The notes under the pieces were generated by a model, which saw only the letters and a program-made list of their open reading frames with translations, was not told where the DNA came from and did no database searches. This document shows, in pieces, positions 23,940-34,385 of a stretch of DNA of 64,000 nt. The translations under genes and the position numbers were made by a program. How positions within the stretch are numbered: the first letter of the stretch is position 1; each line of letters starts with the position of its first letter. Source of the DNA: Lineus longissimus (Eukaryota > Nemertea > Pilidiophora > Heteronemertea > Lineidae); contig NC_088315.1 of NCBI RefSeq assembly GCF_910592395.1, positions 9,304,501-9,368,500 of the forward strand, in the 5' to 3' direction.

Positions 23940-25715
23940 TTAGGATTTATTCAGATGGTCGACAAGTCTTGTTATCTTCCTTTGGTCCCCCAACGAAAGT
24001 TTGTTTGTACTTCTGTAGTTGCGAAGACTTCTCTGCAGCTTCCCGACATCATTAGTAAACTCTTTAGCCTTTAGCAGGGGCTTTGGAGAACCTTTAACGT
24101 ATTTTAGAAACTCGATGACCCTCCTGTTCGAGAAGAGATCTCCTGATTCGTTTGCTTTTATGATGGCAAATGGGTCAGACTGTACATCTGAAGCTTGAGA
24201 CATGTTGTCGAATGAGACGGATATCTGGGACATTGTGTCAAAGGAGCGATCCAGATCCATAGCTGATCCATCCTCCGCATCATCATTCCCAAGCTCCGCA
24301 ATGGGTTCATCAGGAGGTTGTGCGTTTGTTGCAGATATAGTTTTTTCAATACGTGGGACCTTGCGCGAGGCCGAGTCACTATTGTGCGGTGACGTTGATG
24401 GGGTAGGCGACAAAGACCTAGCACGCGACTTTCTAGTTGCTGGCTTGGATGGAAGGCACGCTTGATGACTGTCGTTCTTTGTCGGAACTGAATCACTCTC
24501 AGCAGCATTTCCAGATACGTAAGGGGCCGTTAGAGAGAAGTTCAAGCCATCGAGAGTGAACGGCAAGCCCATATCCACAAGAGTATCGACTGAGGGCGTG
24601 TCAACTGGTTGATGGGGCTGTGCATTGCCAACAAGAGGGTTGAAACTGTCTATTTGAGAGGTTTCCATAGGATCTTGCAGAGAATCCGTATTCAAACCTA
24701 GGCGTGGTTGAGTGTCATCTTGAGAGGAATCTAGATTTTGACGGTCAGTGCTGGCCTTTGGGTCCACAACAACACTCCTGATTGATTTTGAAACATAGTC
24801 TCCAACGGACTCCTGCGCTGCAGGTCCTGCGACAGTGGGAATGGCTGGGGTGCTTGTTTTTGGATCATTTGTCGAAGCCAACAAAGCGGCTTGTGCTTTT
24901 CCTGCGACAGGAGGAGCCACAGTAGTTGAATTTGCTTTTGAACGACAACGACGCGTAGGATGGCCGATTTTCTTACACATATCGCACCGTAGATTGTTAT
25001 CTGTTGACAAGTAGACCTTGACCAGGTCAGGACCAGACGGAACCATCAGAGTATACGGCAGCTCTGCCCCGGGATCGAGACTTATCCTAGTTTGTCTACG
25101 AAAAGACTTGATGTGACTTAGGCCCTTTTGCCTGGTACCAAGAGGGATGTAACGGATGTTATTGGTTACTGTTCCGAATTGACGAAGCTGCATTATTATG
25201 GCATCGTTGGGCAGAAAGGGTGGTACTCCGGAAATAATGAGGTTGGTAGTCGGCTTTCCAACCGGATGAACGTCTAAGAAGTGTCCATTCACAGTCAACC
25301 CATGAGCAGTAACAATATTCGCAAAAGTCATAGACGTGAAGAAAACCTTCGCTTTTCTCTCACATTTAGAAGCAGCGACAATATTCTCTGCTCCGACAAT
25401 TTTAGCTATTGGGAGCAAGTAATCGTCCAAGGTAGCGTCATCAATAAACCTGCATTGTATTCCGTGTTCTCGGCTCATACCCCAGAAAAGGTCCTCTTTT
25501 ATCAATTGACTCATTGGATTATCCAATACCTCTGCAAATGATTTGCTGCTATTGATTGGTGATCTAGGCCCGTCTGCACTACCAGTGCCTGACGTATGTG
25601 TAGGCCTATTGCATGGTGTAGTGTATGCCTTGCTAGGCCCAGGAACCTGAGAATCCTGCATGATTTTGAAAACCAAAGTTCCCAAAAGCCCACAAAGGCC
25701 ACAAAAAGTGACCAA
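23940..25715 (-). CDS. Tx1-type LINE ORF1: RNA-binding protein
   Basis: 591 codons without a break. An RRM-like segment around residues 155-215 (LIISGVPPFLPNDAI, then FGTVTNNIRYIPLG) is followed by a CCHC zinc knuckle at about residues 240-256 (CDMCKKIGHPTRRC). A long serine/proline-rich, low-complexity C-terminal half follows. ORF1 proteins of this type coat the element RNA and act as chaperones for target-primed reverse transcription. The second methionine (MQDSQVPGP, near 25661) may be the real start, because the preceding 18 residues are hydrophobic and unlike such proteins. ORF2 begins 26 bp after the ORF1 stop. Confidence 0.9.
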   Translation of the reverse strand: MVTFCGLCGLLGTLVFKIMQDSQVPGPSKAYTTPCNRPTHTSGTGSADGPRSPINSSKSFAEVLDNPMSQLIKEDLFWGMSREHGIQCRFIDDATLDDYLLPIAKIVGAENIVAASKCERKAKVFFTSMTFANIVTAHGLTVNGHFLDVHPVGKPTTNLIISGVPPFLPNDAIIMQLRQFGTVTNNIRYIPLGTRQKGLSHIKSFRRQTRISLDPGAELPYTLMVPSGPDLVKVYLSTDNNLRCDMCKKIGHPTRRCRSKANSTTVAPPVAGKAQAALLASTNDPKTSTPAIPTVAGPAAQESVGDYVSKSIRSVVVDPKASTDRQNLDSSQDDTQPRLGLNTDSLQDPMETSQIDSFNPLVGNAQPHQPVDTPSVDTLVDMGLPFTLDGLNFSLTAPYVSGNAAESDSVPTKNDSHQACLPSKPATRKSRARSLSPTPSTSPHNSDSASRKVPRIEKTISATNAQPPDEPIAELGNDDAEDGSAMDLDRSFDTMSQISVSFDNMSQASDVQSDPFAIIKANESGDLFSNRRVIEFLKYVKGSPKPLLKAKEFTNDVGKLQRSLRNYRSTNKLSLGDQRKITRLVDHLNKS

Positions 25716-25774
25716 AACTTACCAGCCAGAAGCTAGCCTGAATATTAACGAAAACAAAGAACCAAAAAGCGAAG

Positions 25775-26026
25775 TCACTGCAGCAAGGACATGTTCCCTC
25801 TCGCCTAAAGTCGGCCTTTGAGAAACCAATGCTAAAAAAGCCGTCTCTGGACAAGGATGAGTAACCAAGTTACTGGCATGTATCTAGTTTTACATTTATC
25901 CAAACTGATTGAACGAATCATTGCTGTTCGAGTACGGGATCACATGACGAGGAATCAGCTCTATGATCCAAATCAATCCGCTTATCGTCAGTGGCACAGC
26001 ACTCACACTGAGCTTCTGATGGGAAC
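25775..26026 (+). mobile_element. CR1/Jockey-like reverse transcriptase remnant, end of unit A
   Basis: The + strand reads PMLKKPSLDKDELPSYWHVS, then, after a frame change, LSKLIERIIAVRVRDHM and LYDPNQSAYRQWHSTHTELL. This is the start of the RT domain of a CR1/Jockey-like LINE (usual form: LLKKPSLD..NYRPVS..SKLIER..Q.A.R..HST). It is cut off abruptly by the RFX6-like sequence at 26027. The same remnant ends B (36780-37031) and precedes D (55842-56093). Confidence 0.85.
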
Positions 26027-27738
26027 CGTGTCCCCTTGCCAGGAATTGGTACTCAGTGTGGGGAAAGCACTTTCTGAATTAGATATTGAGCTATGGCTCA
26101 TTTGCTGGAACCGTGGCAGCAATCTCCCTAGCTGAGGTTGATTGTCTTCATATCATACAAAACTTGAGCTACGTGATGTGTACCTACTTGCAGGCTATAA
26201 AAGTAATAAAGTTTTTTTATTGCATGTTCTTTATTTTTCGATATTTCGTACTTGTTTGATGGCGGTAAAAGCAAACTTTTACCTGACAACAAGGCTGTGT
26301 TGATCATCAAGAAAATGTGATCTGATCAACAAGAAAATGTGTTTTGTAAGCAATGTCGTGAGCACAAACAGATTTAACCAGCCGTAAAGTTTACCGATGA
26401 CTGAAACTTGAAAACAACTGCATGTGCTATTCACATCAATATCTATTTCATAGCCAGTTCCAGACAATAAAATGATGATCGATTCTTCAATCATTCTTCG
26501 AACAACTGCTATTTGCATCACATCTCATTAACGCCATTCAATCGAGGCCTTTGATCTTTTATGGCCTACTTTGGGAAGACCTAGTTTTTTTGTCTCAGGT
26601 TTTATGGAACCCGACCTTTTGAACAAAGTCTGGGAAAAGTCGGACAGTGTCAGAGGAATGTCGGATAAATCAGGAAAAGCTGTCATATGCGTTATTGGGG
26701 GGGGGGGGGGCATATGCACCCTCGTTTTTTCATCTCTATTTATCATCTTTGGTAACCACCTTTGTTTCTTTCTAATCGGCAACATCTTCGTTGTCCATGA
26801 CGATCACCTGACTCGGTGGCTCAAGTGTTGATAACCTTTCTGAGTCCTGTGACATCTGTTAGATATTCCCTGAATCTAGTCAGTAGGTCTCGCGGTTTCC
26901 CTGATGAAGTCATTATCAGTATTCACAGTATATATGCACAATTTGTACAGAAGGCATCAGCTAATCATTTCTTTTGGAAGAACCATACCTGATGCTGTGC
27001 TTGAATGTAATAGGGATGTCGAACCATCTACATGTTCTGACACAGTTACAATCTGAGGAATGTTCACGAATTCTCTGTGTTAATTGGCCCTTCGTCTTCC
27101 TGTTCTTGCAAGATATTGCCCTTGGTAATATGACAGCCCCTGAAAGCCAAGGACAACACGGTTCGGGGGAGAGGATTCTTAGATGGGCCCCCATATGAAG
27201 TAAGAACATAAGATTTTAGCGTTATTTGGGAAATCAGACCAGACATTCCAGATGGTGCCATTCAGAACTATTAGAATACCCAAAACAGTATTGGATCGAC
27301 ATGTACACATATCTCAGATTTGGCTTATTATCCGGCATAAGAGTGGGAAAGAGACCCTTAAGTCAGACCGGTTTCAGCAATGAAGCGGGAGAAAGCCAAA
27401 TAAAGCTGAATAAAGCTGAATAAAGTGCAAAGAAGGGGTGAGGTGCAAGAATTTCTTTTTTGCTTTACTCTAGACTATTGGACCGCGTAGAATGGAGTAG
27501 GAAACTAGGCTCATTGCTCATTATGTCACTACCAAACTATTAGGGATTTTAACCTGATAGTCCTCGGGTATTGGTGAGAGGTGGTCCTTGTAGCCAAATG
27601 TGTGGATGACTGCAAAGCAATTATTTACAGCGAGCATTCATGATCATTGTGGCGTCGAAAAAAAGAAATAAGGAAATCACTGATTTTGACGCGAAAGTGA
27701 ATGGTTCGATGACGTCTCAGATATTCTGTTCAGCACAG

Positions 27739-28445
27739 GTATATGTATACACGGGGTCCCCCGGCAGTATTCATACCACCGAAACCTGTCACAGATTATC
27801 ACCGCAACCTCGAGTATCTTATAGCAACATTTTTGGAAAATTCAGGAGATTTTAACTTTTTAGTTTACGAGTATAAGCCAAATACTCATGTGTTTTGGGT
27901 GAAATATAATGGCTCATATTTCCTGTGAAAGCCGAGAGGATCATTTAGCTACTTTGATAAGTTCCTCTTGATTTTTGATGGCCCTGAAGTCTACATGTAT
28001 GATTTTACAAAGGGTATTGTAAACGGTAGTCTAATTCTGCCCATTGAGGGGAGGCAGTGTCTCGAAAAAGAAGTAAACTACCCCAAATATACCGTGGTTT
28101 TACTTTTAAACTTTGCTGAAAAGGCCTTCATGATGTGCATTGATGGTTCCCAGGGTATTTTTTTCTTTGACCACTACGTAGAATCAGGCTCAGAGCCTGT
28201 TCTACGGTTAACTAATAAAACGCATCTTCACTTCCCTCATGTTGACCGAGTAAATCCGGTTCGACCACAACTTATTTGCAGTTGGTTTTATATATCCGCA
28301 TGAAAACTATTTGACTGTGGCTGTAAATCATTACAAGCAAGGACAATCAAACGGGTGTAGCTTACTTCAGTCACACTTAATCCAAGGCAACTCAGGCGCG
28401 ACAAAATCGCTTGGCATCATAGCTGCGCTAATTCTAAAAAGCTAA
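27739..28445 (+). pseudogene. P1-B, broken
   Basis: Same exon as P1-A, with a CGA to TGA nonsense change at 27926-27928 and a 5-bp deletion near 28257 (AATCCGGTTCGACC instead of AATCCAACCTGGTTCGACC) that shifts the frame. The first part of the exon and its acceptor (TTCAGCACAGGTATATG) match P2 rather than P1-A or P1-C, which suggests local conversion from P2. Confidence 0.8.
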
Positions 28446-29039
28446 AAAAAACACTATTTCTGTAAATGTCTAAAACTTCACTGTCTGATTTTTAAAAAAG
28501 TTATTAAGACTTTCAATAGTTTTGAAGATACATTCGTAGTAATGTTTTCTTCCCTTTTGCTCGGCTGCATATTCGCGGATTTTTGGACTGTCAATTCGCG
28601 AAGTACAGAAAAAAAGGAACTACAATTAGTGGTCAGATACAAAATGAGCAACAATGTTCAAATATCAGCGCAATATGTCTGTATCGATTTAGCAGAATTC
28701 AATACAAAAATATATGATATGTTCTAAACATATAAAGAAATTAAACAATTGAAACAGTTGAAACGAAGTTACCCAAAGTATGATTTACTGCATGGTTTGA
28801 AAGATAACGTGAGCAGACAGCTATGACTATGATGAGATAAGCCTACAAGACTGCGTTGTTCCATTAGAGGTTACCTCAAATCAGGCATGTCCTAGTTCTC
28901 AATTCTCTGGTATGATCATGTGTTGGTAGAAGATAGATGATGAAAACATGTTATTGCAACAAATGCCAATCTTTGCTTTATGATTGGCAACGGATGTAAC
29001 CCTCACCTGGGTTTGGAGTAACCGAGTGTAACAGTCAAG

Positions 29040-29465
29040 TCATCGCCACAAGTGCAACACTATTTTAATAGAGCCCGAAAGTCTCAACGTCGTGTGCAAC
29101 AGAAATGACATACTCTTCATACATCGATGCCTGTAACGTAATGATATGGACATAGTAGCCAGTGTTGTTGTTCGTGTAGAAAACTCGAGAATTACTGATG
29201 TATATAATATTTGGTTTTTAATACAGTTGTAGGGAGTTAAAGGTACATCATTTTCATTCAACGGCTACGCCCATAGCAAACTGGAAATTACCGGAGCATC
29301 GTAGAAGCAGAAAAGGAGTTGAGTGTAGGTATAAAGGAGGTGATCTTTCTCGCAATATGTCGTAGTGATAGCAGATGAGAAGATTAGCACTGCCCAGATC
29401 GTTCTTTTGTTAGCAATGCAACCTTCTGTCTCAATGTTATAATGCATAGCTTTGAGCGGATCCAT
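29040..29465 (-). pseudogene. Remnant of - strand coding region, unit B
   Basis: Same two pieces as in unit A, and the same missing 480 bp relative to C and D. See 12243-12673. Confidence 0.35.
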
Positions 29466-30208
29466 GCATTAGTGACGACGCGCTGCGCGGGGGCGAGGAA
29501 CGGCATTGTGGAAAGAGCGCCAAGAGTTGGGCGTGCTAAATAACGAATAACGCCGTTTTCTAATATATAAAGAAGTCGAAACAGAGGGTTAGGAATAGCA
29601 TTTGGGGAGGGTTAGGATTATAAGGTTGGGTAGGGGTCGAAATTTAAATGAGGGCTTACTTAAAACACAGTGTGGCAAAGCAATTGCATTACGGAACTCG
29701 CGTATAAATAGTCCCTGTCTTTCTTTGATGCACTGTGGCCATTTTCACGCAACACCCGTAAAGTATGACGTTAGTCCCAAAATGACAGTTTGAGTTATCA
29801 TGATTTCCGGTCACTTCGCCACTTGGTCTTCACATTCGAATGGCGTAGTGACTGCATCCATTGATGGTTTAAACTAAAGAACCAGCTTCAGTCTACAGAC
29901 TACAATCAGCAGGCATCGCTCACTCTTGCTGTATTATTGGCAAGGTTCGATAGGCAAATTCCGTAATCTGCCGGCAAAATGCAATTTGCCTTTCAAACCA
30001 TACTTTAAGAGTCGTTTTAGAAGAATGTTAATCAAATTATCTGCAACGTCTATATTGAGAAGCCTTTTGGTCATCCCGATTAGCAGATATAATAGCAAAG
30101 TACATGTACCTCTATGGGACGAAGAAAGTTTGACACACTTCCTTATCGTTACCAGAAGACATTCGTCTGATGCTACATTTTATTCATTGGACACTAAAAT
30201 GGGAATGA

Positions 30209-30488
30209 ATCAGAGATAAAGAGATCAGCATGGGTGTTGCTCAGAGACAGGCGGTTTTTGAACATGTTGTCGATAACTTGACTTTTAAACATGTCGATCT
30301 AAAAATGAAGGGCCAAATATTAAGCCAAATCATGTGTGTTGCCATATGTCTGATAACAAAAGGATGTCTCACTGTTAATTATTGGCACGTCGGAGACAGT
30401 TATTGCGAATTGAGTAAGCGGAGGGGAAGGTGTATGGAAATGGGTGAGCTTGGTTACCATCAGGGATCAAGAATGCTTCAAAAGAAGG
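30209..30488 (+). CDS. PAN/apple-like exon, unit B
   Basis: Carries FKHVDLKMKGQILSQIMC, AICLITKGCLTVNYWHVG and YCELSKRRGRC. The donor AAG/GTAATA at 30488/30489 is intact; alternative donor GGTGAGC at about 30442. PAN/apple modules are extracellular, so the encoded protein would be secreted or membrane-bound. The 5' border is uncertain: AG sites at about 30227 and just downstream are both possible. Confidence 0.5.
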
Positions 30489-31275
30489 TAATAGGCCATC
30501 AAAAGAACCCCATCTGTTTTCTTTTGAGCATGTTGAATTGTCAAAAAGGTTGTTTGGAGCTTGCTTCAAATAGTTTACCATTTCTGTAATTTCCATTTTC
30601 TCTCGAAGGCATCAACTGGTCAGATTTCCGGCGCCATCAACGGAAGTTTTCTTCTGCTACTTTTTCTTGAACTCGGCCCTTTAGATTCGTTGTCTGTCAT
30701 TTTACCGCCCCTCCCTCCCCCTCCCTAAAAGGTTACTACGCCGCTGCAATGATGAATGCCTGACTCGTTAAGTTGGCTCAAGTGTCGTGTCCTGTCGGTG
30801 ACATCTGTTAGATGGTCCCCGAGTCTGGTCAAAAGGACTTTGCAGTTTCCCAGATGTGGTCGTTATCAACAATTATAGATTTCGCAATTTGCACTGAATG
30901 TAACAGCTTTTCATGTCTCGGGGATAAACCACACCTGAAATTTAAATGCGAAGAATCAAGAATAAATGAATACTAAGAATCTGGAATGTCAGAGGCGCGG
31001 ATTAACTCATTGTGTTACTGGGCAGTTGTACCCTCCATTACTGTAATTGGAGAGCTTTGTTTCTATTGTGTTACATGGTAGACCGATAAAACTGTTTAGG
31101 GATCGGAATCTATTAGTCTCCAGATGGTGCTAGGTCACCACTGTAGGTTAATTGTGGTATAACACCGATAACTGCGTGGACATTATGTACATCGAGCATT
31201 CATAGCGGCGTCGAAAAAAGAAATCACGCGAAGGTGAATGGTTCGATGACGTCTCAGATATTCTGTTCAGCACAG

Positions 31276-32230
31276 GTATATGTATACACAGGATCTCCCG
31301 GCAGTACTCGTACCACCCAAACCTGTCACAGATTACCACCGCAACCTCGAGTATCTTATAGCAACATCTTCGGAAAATTCAGGAGGTGTTTACTTTTTAA
31401 TTTACGAGTATAAGCCAAATACTCATGTGTTTCGGGTGAAATACAATGGCTCATATTTCCAGCGAAAGCCGAGAGGATCATTTAGCTACTTTGATAAGTT
31501 CCTCTTGATTTTTGATGGCCCTGAAGTCTACATGTATGATTTTACAAAGGGTATTGTAAACGGTAGTCTAATTCTGCCCAGGGAGGGAAGGCAGTGTCTC
31601 GAAAAAGAAGTAAACTACCCCATATATACCGTGGTTTTAATTTTAAACTTTGTTGAAAAGGCCTTCATGATGTGCGTTGATGACTCACAGAGTATATCTT
31701 TCTTTGACTACTACGTAGAAACAGGCTCAGAGCCTGTTCTACGGTTAACTAATAAAACGCATCTTCATTTCCCTCATGTTCACAAAGTAAAGCCAACCTG
31801 GTTCGACCACAGCTTATTCGTAGTTGGTTTTATACATCAGCGTCAAAACTATTTGACTGTGGCCGTATATCATTACAAGCAAGGACAATCATCCGGGTAT
31901 AGCTTACTTAAGACACACTTAATCCAAGGCAACTCAGGCGGGGCAAAATCTTTTGTCATCATATCAAATCCAAACTATGGAGTTAAATTTGTCCTCTTAA
32001 AAAAATATCAGAGTGGGGTGATGTTAGGCTTTGGGTTTGTCATTGAGTGTAACAAAAACAAGCCTCTACAAAAGGCCTACATAAGAAAAATTTGCACACA
32101 CATAAGTCTTGAAAAATATACAGGTCCCAGTGTTGAAATCAATAAGAAAGGCCAAATATTGCACTTTATTTGTTCAAAGCATTTAAACTCAAACACAATG
32201 TATGTGGTTAAATATACAAGAGCAGACTGA
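31276..32230 (+). CDS. P2-B, propeller-like protein, terminal exon
   Basis: The ATG at 31280 opens 316 codons; exon entry is phase 2 after TTCAGCACAG. Nearly identical to P2-A, with scattered changes such as GTSVLINK to GPSVEINK. One TATATG unit of the A copy is absent at the start. No lesion. Confidence 0.65.
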
Positions 32231-33286
32231 ACAAGAAAAATCCTGCGATATTGGCTCTCGATCATAACTTGTCCACTGTAATGTATTTCTTAGTAGGCAT
32301 CACTTACTTTCACCTACCACATGGTGGTTTTCCGAGTTTCGTTTGAGGACCTCAAACAAATGTCCGAGATCTTTTTGAGCTGGTATTATCTGCCCCTTCT
32401 GAGCGACGACTGGTGTTGACGATTCCTGACGATGACTGGTTTTGTAGGGGGGCCAATTAGGCCATTCAAATCAGCCACCATCAACCATTGTTTGAAAGGA
32501 CTGGCTTCCTAAGATTTGGATTAAAAGATGACCACGCTAAATGTGCACCTTTAGGATCTGCAGTTTTGCAATTTCAGTGGAATATGCCAAAACACATAAA
32601 GAGGTAATTTTAGATTTTCAAACTGATGTTGCATTTTTGGCTTTGGTGTTTGAACGAAAAATGTTGGCATCTGAGTTTTGATTCCTCTCATTCGTCTGAC
32701 TTCTTTTGTTCAAACACTGAAACCGGAGACACCATGCCAGTTTAAAAATTTCAACATATACACTCCTTGGATGTCTTGGAAAACACTAAAAACAATATGA
32801 GGTAAATGTCAATTTGATGGACGGTTATTACAAGGGTTCAGTTGAAATAGGTACTCCTCGATTTGAATGTGGATAATCTCGGAATCAGGCGGTTAGTTAT
32901 TAGCTCAAAATTCTGACATTTTAAACTAGGTCATTCACCTATATAACTTTTCGAGTGCACTTGCTTTGTACTACTACATCAGTGACAGACTGTCTTGATA
33001 AACCTTAAACTGGGCCGTAGCTAGAGGGGCTTGGCGCGGAAGGGAGGGCCTCCATAGAGTTACAAAAAAAGTCCCTCCATAGAGTTACAAAAACGTGTTT
33101 TTGCGGTTTTTGGCTGATATTCAACCAGAAGGAGGACAAAAGAGGTGTTTTGCCCCCCCCCGCCATAACAATATTACTACCGAAATCATCTCAAAGATGA
33201 CGGTATCAAGAAAACAAATATCAGCTGTGTAACATTTAACGGTTCTACTACTTACTTATTAAGGGTAATCGAAAGATACGGTACAG

Positions 33287-34307
33287 ACGTAGAATGAGAG
33301 CGATGTTTTTACCACCTGTGATATTACGAATTGGCAGCAATGATAGGTTGCTTTGTAATCACGTGACTGGCGCCATTGGTTACCTGACAGTCATCCGTGG
33401 TAAACAGGATTACAACGTGTGCATGTTTCGTCTGAATTCAAAGCAAGGTATATTCGTTCTCACCCATAGGACAATCCTTCATGTAAACGAATTAGTGTGC
33501 GCTAAACTGTATATAGCAAGCAATGTACTGGTCTATGATAGATACATCGTCTTAAGTTGCTGGGAAGAGCAAAAGTATCTGACATTTATCCTCTTTGACG
33601 TCAGGCGTGGCATCGGCACTAGGAAACTAGTCATACCGGAAACGGACCCGTGCGTAAGTGGGGTGTATGTGACGAAGTTAAATATTTTGCTCCGACACGG
33701 GACATTAGTCATTGATTGCAAGCGATATAGCCAGTCTGTCATTAGGATGTATTCATTTAATCTGAATGAAAGCGCCGTTATTAGACCTTCGTCCAAAGGC
33801 GCTATCGACATAAACGTCCCGGTGTCTGCTTACGACAGATTTTTCCTTGGCGAAGACTTCGTGTACTTTATCATTGGTGAAAAAGAAGGGAACGATTATT
33901 CAGGATTGTATTTATACTGGTTTAGAAGAAGCAAACATTTTACTCTCCCAGGCTCCAGCACCGAATTTAGTTCCATTATCAACTTTACAGATCTCCAGTT
34001 ATTAACTTACGACCATTGGTTTAGGGAATCAGACCGCCTTATAATTCTAACTGCGGCCCTTGGAAGGAATAACGAGCAAATATTGACAGCATTCTTTGGA
34101 TTTAGAATCAGCTGCGTCATGAGACGCGTCGATACAACCTTAGCCATTGATCATGTTGACATTGATTTGAGATACCAGATTTCCAGAAGCACGTTTAAGA
34201 ACTTCATCCAAATGTTAGACGGCACACTCTATCATATTGTAAGGGTTTCCAAGTCCGTGACGAAAAGGTATTGGAAACACGTGGAGATATTCACAACAAA
34301 CGACTGA
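33287..34307 (+). CDS. P3-B, propeller-like protein, terminal exon
   Basis: 337 codons from the ATG at 33294, almost identical to P3-A (visible changes: DYW to DHW, and SALDN to STFKN near the C-terminus). Phase-2 entry after GGTACAG. A hairpin insertion lies 45 bp downstream of the stop (34353-34385). Confidence 0.65.
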
Positions 34308-34352
34308 TCATCAAGAGCCAATTTTTATATGAACAATTTGAGTTGATTATGA

Positions 34353-34385
34353 CAGAGTCTTTCTATACAGTATAGAAAGACTCTG
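34353..34385. mobile_element. 33-bp hairpin insertion with 7-bp TSD (unit B)
   Basis: Arms CAGAGTCTTTCTATAC and GTATAGAAAGACTCTG are perfect inverted repeats around one A. It is flanked on both sides by ATTATGA (34346-34352 and 34386-34392). Unit A has a single ATTATGA and no hairpin at the same place (17459-17465), so this is an insertion with a 7-bp target-site duplication. Confidence 0.9.

Larger units (their letters stand above)
19791..25774 (-). mobile_element. Tx1-type LINE, near full length, inserted in unit A
   Basis: Comparison with B and C shows about 6 kb present only in A, between GGAGAGAGAGG and TCACTGCAGCAAGG. The insertion replaces about 60 bp that the other units keep, so integration was accompanied by a deletion. 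It carries ORF1 (25715-23940) and ORF2 (23913-20012) on the - strand, with a 5' leader of about 60 bp and a 3' part of about 220 bp. No poly(A) tail is visible. ATATTAAC occurs at both ends (19791-19798 and 25742-25749) and may be a target-site duplication or chance. Tx1 elements are L1-related and common in aquatic animals. Confidence 0.9.
9239..26026 (+). repeat. Tandem segmental duplication, unit A
   Basis: First unit of a head-to-tail array. Similarity to the other units starts at 9239, within the last RFX6-like coding exon (from CGTGTCCCCTTGCCAGG), and continues to the CR1-like remnant ending at 26026. Without the inserted LINE (about 19791-25774) the unit is about 10.8 kb. It contains P1 (10924-11635), a PAN-like exon (13411-13686), P2 (14378-15338), P3 (16399-17419) and a degenerate tandem array near 19.2 kb. 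Its left end is the only one still joined to the intact RFX6-like gene, so A holds the original left breakpoint. Confidence 0.9.

Noticed and set aside
25857-26135. 92-codon frame spanning the unit junction (also 36862 and 55924)
   Set aside because: It is a chance fusion of the CR1-like RT remnant with RFX6-like DNA read in a non-native frame.
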